Positions 51,391 through 62,480 of a DNA stretch of 64,000 nt are shown in pieces. The position numbers and the translations under genes were made by a program. The stretch is from Diaporthe sp. PMI_573 (lineage: Eukaryota > Ascomycota > Sordariomycetes > Diaporthales > Diaporthaceae): assembly GCA_021399435.1 (NCBI GenBank), contig JAJTUP010000024.1:915875-979874 (forward strand), written 5' to 3'. Numbering within the stretch: position 1 is the first letter of the stretch; each line of letters opens with the position of its first letter. The notes under the pieces were generated by a model, which searched no databases, had not been told where the DNA came from, and saw only the letters and a program-made list of their open reading frames with translations.

Positions 51391-53116
51391 CTTGATTGAC
51401 GATTCCGGCAGACGGGAGACAAGGTCGCAGAGAACAGAGGCAAAATGGTTACTCAGAGCAATGGTCCTTTTCGACGGAGCACCGTTATATATGTCTGTCG
51501 CTTGAGTGGCAGCCGAGAGGCGCTCGGTATCAAAGAGTTAGTGGGTGCATGTACTTGATGTACCCACATTTATTTTCGTGACTTTGGCAGTCACGAAGCG
51601 ACTGGGCCGCACGTTGCTTGGCATGCTGCCGTGGAAGGGTTGGCTGCAGAAATGTGTCATTCTGGTTGGTAGAAGGAGCGCTAAATGTGCACAGTGCATA
51701 TCGCGTAGGAGAAGTTAGGGGTACGGCCACCATGCTAACAGAGATGGCCCCGTCTGTGTTGCCTCCAACGTGCGAGACGAATATCTTAGACATCAGGAAG
51801 AACACTTGACGAGCGCTCAGCTGTCGCAAGACTCCTATCACCTGCATTATCTAAACCCTGGCTGACCACTGAGAACAACGAGCTAGTAACAGCAACTGCA
51901 ACACCGCAATGGCAAGCGATCAGATGGACAGGGGCCTTCTGGTACGGACTCCTACTGTGATGAAGAGCCTTGACTGGCACGGTAGGGAGTTCTTTTTGGA
52001 ATCCTGATACAAGTGCCGCAATGTGAATGATGGCCATATATCTTTCTTTTGCAGCTTTCATCTCCGGCAATAGCGACTGAGCAAAGCCTGGGAACAAGAG
52101 GAGTAAAATGACAAAGGTGCTGTAGATAAATACGCGGTAATGTATGTGGTGACTGAAGGTATGGTCATGGAATTAATAATGAAGTGTTGAGGTAAGTGAA
52201 ATGTGTATAAATATGGAAAGGTTATTGCTGGCGATTTCCAAATTTGATGCAATATTTCACGGGTTGAGACTCAAGATCAGAGATCCATTGCATCTATCGA
52301 AGCTATGTATGTAATTTTAAGGACACTGGTGTTTCTGTATATCTGTTTATCCATACTGGGCTCTATATGCCCTCGTGAGAGTAGAGGACTGGTTTCGCAC
52401 GGGTCACACGGGATAAAATCAGCGACGCTGAGCTCAAGGCCTCCATCGGCTGGCCTGCCATGTTTGTCTCGAAAAACGTCGTTCTAGACGATGCGATCCC
52501 CAAGCCGGGAGATAGAGACACGTGCTGAGGCTTTTGATGTTGCGTGCTGGCTGCGGGACCGAGATCTTGTAACCCAACTAGTATCCATACGTATCCCTAG
52601 TTGGCAAAATCATGTCGCGACGACACGATGTTGCAGTTGCTTTTCACGGCATGTGGGCACACGTTGATAACTGATGAAGCAGCTAGACCCGTTGTCATTC
52701 TCAAGGACTGCAACTGGGATTTAAGGAAGGGTGAACTCAGGTGGTCCACGCAGGTGTTGAGTTACAGTGGACCCCGGTTGCTCCCTCCTGTCAGGGCACT
52801 ACAAGCCTAGGTGAGCTCCTGGCTGGCTTCGATCTTTCCCGCAGGCGTACTGCGATCACTAGCATGGCATAGCCACTTATTTCAAGACACCTATTTCAAG
52901 TTGGATCTTACTCGAAATCGAGGAGCTCGGGGCAGGGGGCTTGGGCGGGTCAACCGCGTGGGGGGTGAGCACTGGCCGAGATTACTAGACACCCATATCT
53001 TATCCCATAATTCTTTTCTTTTCTTTTCTTTTCTTTCTTTTTTGTTTAAAAAAGCCTCTTTATTCTTATAATACATTCTAAATTAGTGCCACTTCCTCTT
53101 TATCTAAATCTATCCT
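51391..53116. other. Gene-poor stretch
   Basis: No gene supported. It ends with a TTTTC repeat followed by TTTAAAAAAG (53009-53055), close to the 3' end of the ferric-reductase gene. Confidence 0.45.
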
Positions 53117-54985
53117 CTATCTACGCCAGAGGCGCCAGGGAGTTCTAGATGCGACATTGCGTTGTCTGTCTGAAGAACCTGTTGTCGCAGATATACCCTG
53201 TCTTGCCTGCATTTCTGTGTCTTCTGTATTTGAAAGAAAGCCCGAAGACTCAATCTCCTCTAATGCAATAAAGTTAATATCAAGATGGTCCGAGTTCTTG
53301 TTGATGATATGGTTGCGCTGAATGTCGATAAACTCTGCACTGCCACAGGCTACAGAAGACTTAGTGACTCACTCTCGTTCGGAGTATATGGTCTCTTTAC
53401 TTACTGACAACCGTCCGTCTTCCAGGAGCGCGAGCTTCTAAGGTCACAGCCTCGCGGAAGTTTTCTATTATGTGCTCCTTATTCAAACCAGCACAGTCGT
53501 GGGCACATACCCAATATTTTTCTTCCTCAGTATCCTCAGAATCCTCAGCATCCTCAGAATTGTTAGACTTGGGAAAAAGTGGTTCACTCTTGTCACTTTT
53601 AGGCTTGGGATAAAGCACCCAGACGAGGAGGAATTTCTAATCAGGTTAGTTTCACTTGTTAAATCCTCGGAAGAGAATATACTTACGTGCTCTGGGTCTA
53701 GAGACTTGAGAGACCGTAATTGTTCCCGAACCCACTTATCCTCAGCATTATCGCCTAACCACCAAAATAAATCTACTCGCCGAGTTCGGTCTCGGAATAA
53801 ACTCTTGTCTGGACCTTTTTTATCAGACAGTCTTCGTGCCATTAGGTTTATCATTATCGGCAAAATCCTTAAAATCCCCCTTCCCTCTGCTGTGAGAATT
53901 ACTATGTCATAATTCTCAATAGCTAAACCTTGTTGATACGGTCCATCGAGAAGTAAAGTTTGATTCTCTTTGATCTGTTCGAAACGGGGCAGCTTGCCAG
54001 TATGTATCAGTAAGACTGGGTCTGATCGTCCTGATATATCCTCCTTGGAATCCCAGTACGCTGCCAAGGGATAGCTCTGAAGAAAATTGTACTTTGTTAA
54101 CTGCAAGTGGTCCTTGCTAAAACGTGAGACCGGCAGAAAGACGTGGAAGTAAGAGCCGGGTGCGATTGACACGGGTTTGAGGGTTCGGAGTTTGACTTGC
54201 ACAACATCACCGGTCCTCTGAGCCGACTTGACAACTGCTCTAGAACTGAAAAAAGCAACCCGTATAAGTCGATAGGCTGCACCGAGACCCCAGACTGCTG
54301 CCGCAGATATAGAAAGTATCCTGTCTTGCTCGTTCGAGCCGGGTACCTACATGCCAGAGGAGGGTGCCCAGGCATATGAGCCCAAGACACAGATGGAGGC
54401 CAGCAAGGATGCGACCTGAGATAGCTCCGGAAGCAATACAACGTCATAATGAGAATAATCAACAAGCTCGAGGCAGTCTTCTTCGAGGTTAGCTATAGAA
54501 TGGGAAGAAAAGGGTTGGTAACTTACAGCGCAACCAGAGATCAATTTATCGGTAGTGAAGTTGCGATACTGCCTGAGTATGAAGAATGTATGAATGAAAC
54601 TATGAAATATAGCGATTCGCCCGGTCCAACGGTGGATGAGGTAGTAACTTCTTCGTGATATTCCGAGGAATTCTGCTAATGGGTTGGTCCACTGTCCAAG
54701 GAATGCTGGGACCAGGTTTATAAGAGCCATTGTAGCCGCTAGGTCTTGTAGAGTATTGGCACCAAGGGAAAGAAAGACAACATTCAAGGATAAATAGAGT
54801 AAAATCATAAGAGCCTCAAGTCTGGTTACTCGTACCCATTTACTACTTTTTAATAGTAAAGGTAGTATTAAGTGCTGTAAGAAGAAACATCTGCAAGGAT
54901 GGAGATTGACATAAAGTAAGTATATGAGCAGTAGTAGAGCAAGTGCTACTCCGATAGTAATAAGGTAAATATAAAGATTTTCCAT
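53117..54985 (-). pseudogene. Ferric-reductase-like (FRE) gene, probably disrupted
   Basis: Exons 54985-54527, 54480-53687, 53636-53405 and 53349-53117 with 46, 50 and 55-bp introns (GTAAGT donors, CTAAC/CTAAG branches). Exon 1 has membrane helices and the first haem-ligand region (HRWTGRIAIFHSFIHT). Exon 2 has the second His pair (LHLCLGLICLGTLLWHV), the FAD-binding part (PGSYFHVFLP) and NADPH-site pieces (LLLDGPYQQG, ILTAEGRGI). Exon 4 carries the terminal CGSAEF motif. In exon 2 the frame must change twice, near 54410-54425 and 54339-54353; each behaves as one extra base and together they restore phase. This implies a pseudogene or two base errors. The family moves electrons from NADPH through FAD and haem to extracellular Fe(III). 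FRE genes are recurrent passengers of Starship elements. Confidence 0.8.
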
Positions 54986-55302
54986 GATAGAGGCTATGAA
55001 GAAAGTAAAGGTAAAGTAAAGCTGCTTATTAGACTAATCTGCAGCCATATATACTTCTTATTCTCATATAAGACGCCTAGATTAGTATTCTTTATTCTTT
55101 AATTTATGTGTTTTTATTTATAGCAAGCACCCCTGGGTTAAGGTCGAGGCCGGGTCAGGCCGATGCTGAGACGGGAACCGGCCTGATTCCAGACCAATCA
55201 GGCCAAGGCCATACTTGTTGGCCAACCCAGCTCCTTATTTAATATTTAAACACAGCGTACGTGACTCTTTTGGAAGTTAACCCTGTCCTCATCAACTCTA
55301 TC
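54986..55302. other. Divergent promoter region
   Basis: Separates the leftward ferric-reductase gene from the rightward MADS-like gene. Contains CGGCCTGATTCCAGACC (55174-55190) resembling the foldback at 24240 and a TATTTAATATTTAAA stretch at about 55235-55250. Confidence 0.45.
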
Positions 55303-55851
55303 ATGGGGAAAAAGCGAGGTTTTAAGGATGTTGAAAAGGGTTTTGGTAATCGGCGGAGTGGAATTATGAAGAAGGGAAACACACTTCATCGTCTAACGGG
55401 GGCCCACATTGCCATCCTTATCGAATTCAACGGAGTAGTCTACTCATACCAATCCGATAATCATTTTTCAGCGGCTGTCAAAAACGTTAAAACCAAACAA
55501 CAGTACGGCCCAGACGACTTCGACACCGTTACCGACAGGGGCGGGCCACAGTCATGTAGCCCTGACCCACAAAACCAGACAGCCCTACCTTCGGTCGCTT
55601 CTAATCCGCTGCCTTTATCTCCCTCTTTGTTTATTCCCTCATCTATGCCGACCATATCACTGGGAACTGTCTCATCCCTTGACAGTTTGTCGTCCTCTAC
55701 TGTCCGTCCAACAACTGTGAACTCGACCTCAACTAGCCCTGATATTTCCCTCCACTACCAGTCAAATGAGGATCGCACAGCTAGAACAGAGTTAAGAGGT
55801 GCGGGGCATCAGCGTAGATCAGTTTATCCGCTTGCTGCTGAGTTCTTCTAA
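55303..55851 (+). CDS. MADS-box-like protein 1
   Basis: 182 aa from ATG 55303 (MGKKRGFKDVEKGF). Residues about 12-60 follow the MADS (SRF-type) pattern: NRRSGIMKKGNTLHRLTGAH then IAILIEFNGVVYSY, corresponding to KRR-x-GLLKKA-x-EL and the hydrophobic beta-strands. The basic tip is shortened. A Ser/Thr/Pro-rich tail follows. After the stop, another frame stays open to 55996 with coding character (ISVDQFIRLLLSSSNTALC), so a missed intron or frameshift near 55795 is possible. MADS proteins bind CArG-type DNA as dimers; whether this one does is unproven. Confidence 0.65.
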   Translation: MGKKRGFKDVEKGFGNRRSGIMKKGNTLHRLTGAHIAILIEFNGVVYSYQSDNHFSAAVKNVKTKQQYGPDDFDTVTDRGGPQSCSPDPQNQTALPSVASNPLPLSPSLFIPSSMPTISLGTVSSLDSLSSSTVRPTTVNSTSTSPDISLHYQSNEDRTARTELRGAGHQRRSVYPLAAEFF

Positions 55852-56458
55852 CACTGCCCTGTGTATATCGAAGGAGAATTTGAGTGGTTGGCGCGTGGTT
55901 TACCCGCAATCTGTAGTTATCCTTCAAAATATCCAAAAAGCGAAGGTCGTGACGAATCCGACGGTGCATGCACAGAAATTACAATTAAGGACATGATATG
56001 TTAGATATATAAGCAAATAAATTCGCTTATTCATTGTGTGTCTTTAAAATACTATGGTTCCTTACTGATATCTAGATGGCCCTCGCAGAGCCGCCAGCGC
56101 TGCGCCCACTAAATTCTAGCGCTCTGAGCCCCGCAGGGCCGCTCGGAGCGCTGGCTAGCCCCAAATGTGGCCTAATTCTTAATATCTGGCACACAATGGG
56201 GAGCTGGGGGCTACAACGCCTTAACCTTTCGTTTTTTTTTTTTTGAAGAAAAAAAGATAAATCGTTTTATATAGTGATGAATAATAAAGGGCGTTTAGTG
56301 GGCGCGTTAGGATGAAGGATGTAATTAAGCGGTTGATTTATGTGTAAACCTATCTTAAGGAATTAGGATTTTGGTTTTAATCTTAAATAAGGATTAAAGC
56401 AGATTAAGGGAGTGGAAAGCACTCAGATTATTATAAAGAAAGTCATTTATCATTTATC
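55852..56458. other. Spacer before the DUF3723-like gene
   Basis: Holds a possible extra MADS-gene exon (to 55996), a GC-rich segment around 56090-56160 and a T15/GAAGAAAAAAAG foldback at 56231-56257. No independent gene. Confidence 0.4.
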
Positions 56459-59400
56459 ATGTCTAATACCTCTGTGTCAACCTCAACCTCACATCTCAAT
56501 ATGTCTATTGAACCGTGGCTAGTCGGGATAGTTAAGGCGCCGATTACCTGCCTAGTATTCCCACCAATAGGCCTACCACGGCTTGCGAGCGAAGATAATC
56601 TTGGTCGAAAAAGACGCTTATTTAAAAAAAATTTATGCAGTCCTCATATTGTTGAAAACCATATTCGCGTGGATATCAACAAGGAAACACTTAAGAAGAT
56701 TTTAACCATATTACAGGTTAGCTCAGAGCAACTCGAAAGCCCTCATCTCATACAGCGACTGCCACCGGACGTTAAGCTCGATTGTAAAGACGGTCGACAC
56801 CGTGCAAAGGCTGCAGAGAGCCTTAGCGGTGATAAATTCGAATGGACAATTAGGCTATACTGTGCCGATAAAATAGGTAACATTCCGCAGTTGTGTTATA
56901 CATATATATTCTAATGTTATCTTAGCCGGCAGCACAGCGCAGTTCAACCACCTCTTCCGGCAGGTGTCTGAATCATTCTCTTTCGAGGACCCATACAAAG
57001 ACGGCGAAATATTTCGGAAGATTAAAGGACCCTTAATTATGGACGTCTCGGAGAAGGAAGACTGGACGACGCGACTGAGCCAATATAAAGAGATTAACCT
57101 ACGAGGGCTTGAGCGTCATGAAAAGCTCACAGCAGCCTTCGAGAGCCTTCTGCAGTGGCCAGGTCTCTGGGTTGGTTTGAAACTCGGAAATATTCACAAA
57201 AACATTGCTCTACACTGCAATGAGCTTTTAATCAACTATACGACATATATCTCTCAGACATGGGGTAAAATTACGAATTACAACACTAACCTTGCTCAAC
57301 TTGTGGACCCTAAATCAGTCCGAAGCTTACAATACCTAGTACCTAGCAGCCAGGATGGCACTGAAATCTGCAAAATGTTCGCAGATATGACATTATTTCC
57401 GGAGGTGACGGATGTTTCGGCAAGACACGTCATGCTGTCAAACTTGCTGAGCATTAAAGGCTTTATACCCAGCATCGAGACCTTGCATAAAGATGCAAGG
57501 TATCTCGCCCTTGCCGTTCGGCCAATCAAACAATGGATTTCTCCGGATATAAATTGGACAGAAAAAACATTGCTCACAGTACTTAAAGATTCTTATTATA
57601 GACATCATTCAGGAGAGCAAAAAGAGGAAGAGATCGCTGACAGTCATTGGCAACATGTCGATGAGAAGATGGACATATACCAAAGCTTTATACTAGCATA
57701 CAAGCAGCTCTTCTTGGCTGCATTGCGTAATTTTGCAAGGCTTACAAACGAGTCACCGCTCCAGGAAGGAATGGGAGAACGTTTGCAGGGCGCCATCGAC
57801 CAATATGTTGTCAGTCAGTTCCAAGAAAAGGCATGCCGGCTTGGTTTCAAGACCCCCAAGGTTCAGCAACGGGCGCTTATTAATGAACGGCAGAAGCCGG
57901 TTGAGAGCTTCCAGACTACTTTCCCCGGCACAATCTGGAGAGGTGGAAAGCCATACACAAACGCATATTTACAGCTACAGAAGGAGGCTTTCTATAAGAA
58001 CGTGCAACAAGCACATGCACCTGACTGTCACTCATCACCAACGCCTCTCTATATCCTACGAAATATTTTCTACGCCTTCTTCAGGGACATGGGAATCGGA
58101 GTCAAGCAAGAGAATGAAGACTATTTCGAAATGCAGGGAGTTGATCAAGAAGAGGTTATGAAAGTTAAGCAAGAGAATAAAGGCGATATTGAAATGCAGG
58201 ATCCAGAAGAGGTTATGAAAGTCAAGCAAGAGAATAAAGCTGATATCGAGATGCAGGGAGTTAACCAAGAAGAGGTTATGAAAGTCGAGCAAGAGAATGA
58301 GGACTATTTCAAAATGCAGGGAGTTAATCAAGACGATTCACCACCAAAGTCTCTGCAATCACAGTCATATCGGCCACCGCCCGGCCTACTCGGCACCTTT
58401 GGTGGTCCGCCGAATTCATGGTCACGGCATCCGAAGCCGCCTCCGCCTCCGCCTCCGCCGCGACGATCGAAACCACCACGGAAGCCGCCTCAGTCTAAAG
58501 CGCCAGGTTTCAACAGTCTCATAGACACTGCAGCAAAACCTGATGGTCTGTTCGTGCCACAGAATACCACACCAACCCTGGCTCAGAATACCATAACAGA
58601 AGACAATGTTAAAATGCCGAGGGATGCCAGCAAGCCAGAACCACGTGATGATGAAGTAAATACGGAGATTATCCCTCCCTGGGATGGTGGCAACAAAAAC
58701 ATAGCACGCGATACCACTAAACCAGAACCATATCATGAGGAACTAGATATACAGAGTATCCCTCCCTGGGATGGTGGCGATCAAAGACGACATGGGTATC
58801 TTCACCAACCTAGCTCCATAAAACAAGATGAAAAGCAACCACACCCACAACTACAACCACAACTACCAAAGGTTTGAACTTGTTCCAGTTTTGCAGAGAG
58901 AGTTTATATGCTAATATATATAGGAATCTCAAACAATTGCTTCGCCTATTCCTCCGACAAATACAAAACAAGTACAAAAGCAACCAGAAGTCGCTGATTA
59001 CAAGCCATCAATGAGTAATAGGCGAGAAGGATTTCCGCAAAAGGTTGAATCACATTGAATTAATCCAGAATAAGAGGCTAATAAACATAGGGCGCTGATT
59101 ATGAGCCTCGAAGAAGTGCCCCTCCTCCCCCAGGCCAAGCACAGAGAAAAATAAAAATATCAAGCTCCTTGAGTCAAGAAGACCAGAATAAACTTATCAA
59201 AAAGGTTTGAATGCATCATATATGTATCTATATATATAAATATTAAAACTAACATATACAGGCTGGTGATTATGAACGTCGAAGAAGCGCTTTCCCTGTA
59301 CCAAACCAGACACCAGAACAAAAAGGAATCAAAGCAGACGAAAAAGGAACTACGCCAGCCCAGAAGCGAGAAGAACCGGGTACTCAAACTTCTCCCAATT

Positions 59401-59752
59401 TGCCAATATCAATGTCGAGGCCAAAGGTATATAATATTTTCTCTTATAAGCACGTATATACTAATTTCCCGTTGAAATATAGCAACAGAAACTAGATGGT
59501 TTTATTTCAGATGACGATATCCCACTATGGGAACGAGATGATGTTATCCCAGTACGGAAACAAGATGATGTTGTACGGAAACGAAATGGTGTTATCCCAG
59601 TAATCCGTAGCCTTGCACCGCAAAGGAATTTCGACAGACCTATGTTTAGCGGAGAATTTAGTACGGAAACCTCGTCCTCTCTAGGACAGATTCGAGAGCA
59701 GGAGGAAGAGGGGGAGATGAAGGATGAGCAAGAAGAAGACGAAATTTATTGA
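56459..59752 (+). CDS. DUF3723-like protein, six exons
   Basis: join(56459-56876, 56926-58871, 58924-59043, 59091-59204, 59262-59426, 59483-59752), 1,010 aa. All introns are 47-57 bp and the last four are phase 0. The N-terminal part carries LDCKDGRHRAKAAESL followed by FEWTIRLYC, matching the GQHR...WW.V.L signature I associate with fungal DUF3723. A large helical region follows. Residues about 525-600 hold four degenerate repeats (EVMKVKQENKGDIEMQ), then a proline run PPPPPPPPRR and two IPPWDGG repeats. Exons 3, 4 and 5 each carry a variant of ADYEPRRS. The tail is acidic. DUF3723 genes are recurrent accessory genes of Starship giant transposons; their function is unknown. Later exons lack ATGs and are easily missed. 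Confidence 0.75.
58101..58340 (+). repeat. Coding tandem repeat in the DUF3723-like gene
   Basis: Four degenerate units of about 57-66 bp encoding KVKQENxDxxEMQG(VxQEEVM). Copy-number change would stay in frame. Confidence 0.85.
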
Positions 59753-59792
59753 AGGTTTTTGACGTCAAAAGACGATTCTTGATAATAATACC

Positions 59793-60416
59793 TTATCTCA
59801 TAGCACGTCGCTGTTGCATTTCCCGCGTCCCAAGCAGCCCCCTCTGCTGCTTTGCACAAGTACTGAGTTGCCCTCTTAGACGCCGTACAAGAACCTTGTA
59901 CCTTGATGTCAATGCGTGTGGTGTTCTGCCCGGAATCAAGCCCTGTTCATTTATTTGCTTAGACGCCAATCCCTCTGACCTCAAAGCCAAGAGCTTCCTG
60001 TCCTCCTCCTCCGACCAACGAAACGGGTTATATCTGTGAAGATCTGGGTCGCGGGAGGGCAAGAACGAGTCTTGTTGGACTGTATATTCAGTCTGGCTGT
60101 GGAGCCGAAGAAGGACACAGTGATGCTTTCCGCCGAGTAGGTCAATGTTGATGCAAATTCGGCGCCCAGGTGATCGCGAAGGGGCATTAACGACACAAAT
60201 GCTCAAGAATCCTCGGAGTGGTTTTTCGTCAACAAAGGTAAGTCCCCGCTCTGCCTTGCCGTCCTTCTTGAGCCAGGAAGTTACATAACCATCTATACCA
60301 GTTGTGGCCAGAAATCGTTTACTGGGTTCATCCGGTTGAAATTGATGAAAGGTAATTTGAACGCCCGGTGTAGGTTGGCCGGAGCCGTTAATAACACCAC
60401 AAGTAAAAGGTGCCAT
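59793..60416 (-). CDS. Transthyretin/HIUase-like domain fused to MYB/SANT-like domain
   Basis: 207 aa from ATG 60416 (MAPFTCGVINGSGQPTPGVQ); an open extension to 60494 is less likely because the paralogue at 62481 also begins MAPF-C. Residues 1-110 follow the 5-hydroxyisourate-hydrolase/transthyretin pattern: hV-NG-G-P-GV-ITF, a TTGIDGYVTSW turn, and HHCVLLRLHSQTEYTV in place of the usual HVPLLLSPxxYTTYRGS, so catalysis is unlikely. Residues about 130-180 resemble a MYB/SANT helix-turn-helix (FRWSEEEDRKLLAL ... GRTPHALTSRYKVLVRRL). A DNA-binding or protein-binding role is inferred. It converges with the DUF3723-like gene, 40 bp apart. Confidence 0.6.
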   Translation of the reverse strand: MAPFTCGVINGSGQPTPGVQITFHQFQPDEPSKRFLATTGIDGYVTSWLKKDGKAERGLTFVDEKPLRGFLSICVVNAPSRSPGRRICINIDLLGGKHHCVLLRLHSQTEYTVQQDSFLPSRDPDLHRYNPFRWSEEEDRKLLALRSEGLASKQINEQGLIPGRTPHALTSRYKVLVRRLRGQLSTCAKQQRGLLGTREMQQRRAMR

Positions 60417-60657
60417 ATTCACTCGCATTGAAGGCGGAAAAGAATTCAGACAGTAAAAGAGGGCAAAGGAGTTTAGATATATAGTGGTTCCCATGCTCAG
60501 CTGTTGTGGAGCTATCTAAAAATAATTACCAACATCTTGGCCCTCAGATCCTTTAAACCACCCTGCGAACAGTGGAAAAGTCCCCTAGCCGCTTCAAGTC
60601 ATGCACCTCTGAGGCTCAGATTTGGCTATTTGTGGAGGAGATAATACAAGAGCGCAT

Positions 60658-61136
60658 CTAAACTACAAGAGCTTCTATTTCTGGTCCGTCTGTGTCCCCA
60701 ATCAAGTGTGCCCATACAGGACGGAGAAGCTCAGCTAAAGTTTTTGTGAAATTCGCCAACCCCTGCCTCACACTACTAACCAGGTCGTGCACTTGGTAAA
60801 CCTGAGAAGACACTACCCTGATATTCTCACTTGCCTGCTGGGTAGACTGCTCCACGCGAATAATTGCAGCTTCTAATCGATTCAATCGATCAGAAACATT
60901 CTGTAACAACCTGAAATACGTATTAGAGTCAACATTTGAAATACCCGTTTAGTAGCTTACACCGTAGTATTGTTCTCAGTTGCAATGGCGTTTGAAGCTT
61001 CTTGTGGCCAGGGAAAGTCAACGTTTTCCATGCCAGTAAAGTCAAAACCATCCAAGGCATCTGGCTCTTGGAAGTTGGTTGTCAAAAGCCATTCTGCGAT
61101 TGATGGGTCGTCCTGGGGCAGAGAAAGTTGGTCCAT
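60658..61136 (-). CDS. Small coiled-coil orphan protein
   Basis: complement(60658-60910, 60961-61136), 142 aa. The 50-bp intron has donor GTAAGC, branch CTAAACG and acceptor ATTTCAG; phases fit. The N-terminus is acidic (MDQLSLPQDDPSIAEWLL ... FTGMENVDFPWPQ) and could be an activation-type region. The C-terminus is a heptad-patterned helix (SDRLNRLEAAIIRVEQSTQQ). No known domain. It lies between the TTR/SANT-like gene and the second MADS-like gene, divergent from the latter. Confidence 0.6.
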
Positions 61137-61588
61137 TTTCAAAGGAGGATGAGCGCTGGGCACCCGGAATGAAAGATAAGATCAAAAATTCTCACCTCTA
61201 TATACTACGTTATCATCAAGCCTCCATGGAGGATCATCTCCGGAACACAGTGTGCTATGGCTGTGCCGCAAACCCCCTCCACGTCTAGAGCCGGTGCTGC
61301 ATCCTTCTTAGACCCACAGCCGCAGATCCAGACCATTATAAAAATATCACAGGACCTCTGCTCCGGACCAGATTCCAGGCCCATCGATAAACAAGGAGAA
61401 AGGATTATTGTTCTGCATCAGGAGGGTCTTGCTCTGTAGGTATATAATTCTATAAAGCCACTCCCATCATACTACATTCTTATTAGCGCTGCGGTTATTT
61501 TGCTAGGCAGTGTGATATCGTCTAATTCACTTCGCTCCCTCCCTTTCTCTCCCCACTTTTATGCTGCAGGCCACCTGAGCACGTTTTC
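61137..61588. other. Divergent promoter region
   Basis: Between the coiled-coil gene and the second MADS-like gene. No gene supported. Confidence 0.4.
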
Positions 61589-61919
61589 ATGATAATGAAG
61601 GACTCCCAAGCTTTCAAAGCAGTCAAATCCCAACAAAGTACAGCCAGGAATCGGCGTCGTACCCTACTCAAAAAAGCACATGAATTACACCTACTATGCA
61701 GCGCTGAGGTATTCGTCGTTGTCTATAAGAGCAGCAAGTTTTATGTTTACTCTTCCAATGACAAAAACCCCAAGTGGCCACCACCACTGAGTGAGATTGT
61801 TAGTATCGAAATGGTTTCTTTAGGCTGCAGCGTCTAACGCATCCCAGCAACTCACTTACCCATTGCCGGAGATTTATCACGCATCCCAGATGGGTGATTT
61901 TGAGCAAGTCGGTGAATAG
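61589..61919 (+). CDS. MADS-box-like protein 2
   Basis: join(61589-61798, 61848-61919), 93 aa. The 49-bp intron has donor GTTAGT, branch TCTAACG and acceptor TCCCAG, phase 0. A better MADS match than protein 1: TARNRRRTLLKKAHELHLLC then AEVFVVVYKSSKFYVYSSND, i.e. the basic helix and two beta-strands, although the extreme N-terminal arm is atypical. The remainder is PKWPPPLSEI then, across the intron, QLTYPLPEIY, a short tail. Likely a minimal DNA-binding or dimerisation unit. Confidence 0.72.
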
Positions 61920-62480
61920 GCTGCTGAGGGGAGATTTGTCGGAAGTGATTTAGTCGAGGACCTGTGTTGAAGCGTAGCTAGGTAGCCAGAGTCGTTCTCA
62001 ATCAGATACGTGCTAAATTTGAACCTCCCTTGACGCATGAGTGAGTACTCGGGCGGATCCAATCACTCCGCCGGTCCTCACGCCCGGCATCGTGTGCCGT
62101 GCAGACCGTTGTAGCTGGACCCCCAACGGCATATGCCAAGCACTGCGTCTTGTGTGCGGAAGGCCGAAAATAAGGAAGGAATGAAAACCCCGCTTGAAAA
62201 CCTACCAACACTACACTGAGCTTGGCACCAACAGAAAGTGGCCGCATCCCGCGCCGCCCGCGCCGCCCGCGCCCGGCTCCGCCCAGGTTAGGACCCGGAA
62301 GAGCATGCCGGGTGCACAATCTATTTCCGGGAGTCCTAAAATAAGGACGGCCCGGATCCTCGCTTGAACCAACACAATCAAGCCAACCATTCGATATGCC
62401 ACCCGGGACAACCAAGGTTCAAAAAGGCAAGGGGTTCCAGCTTAGACATCGCGAAAGAATCTCGATCTAAACTATTCACT
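61920..62480. other. Spacer
   Basis: No gene supported; contains GC-rich CGCGCCGCCCGCGCCGCCCG at about 62251-62270. Confidence 0.4.

Noticed and set aside
53637..54480. An intron removing the whole 54339-54425 segment to explain the frame changes
   Set aside because: It would delete the helix with the second haem-histidine pair, which is the best-conserved membrane segment; frame breaks are more likely.
56892..56925. A 31-34-bp intron at the first exon boundary of the DUF3723-like gene
   Set aside because: Too short for splicing; the 49-bp intron starting at the upstream GTAACA (56877) keeps the frame and has a TTCTAATG branch.
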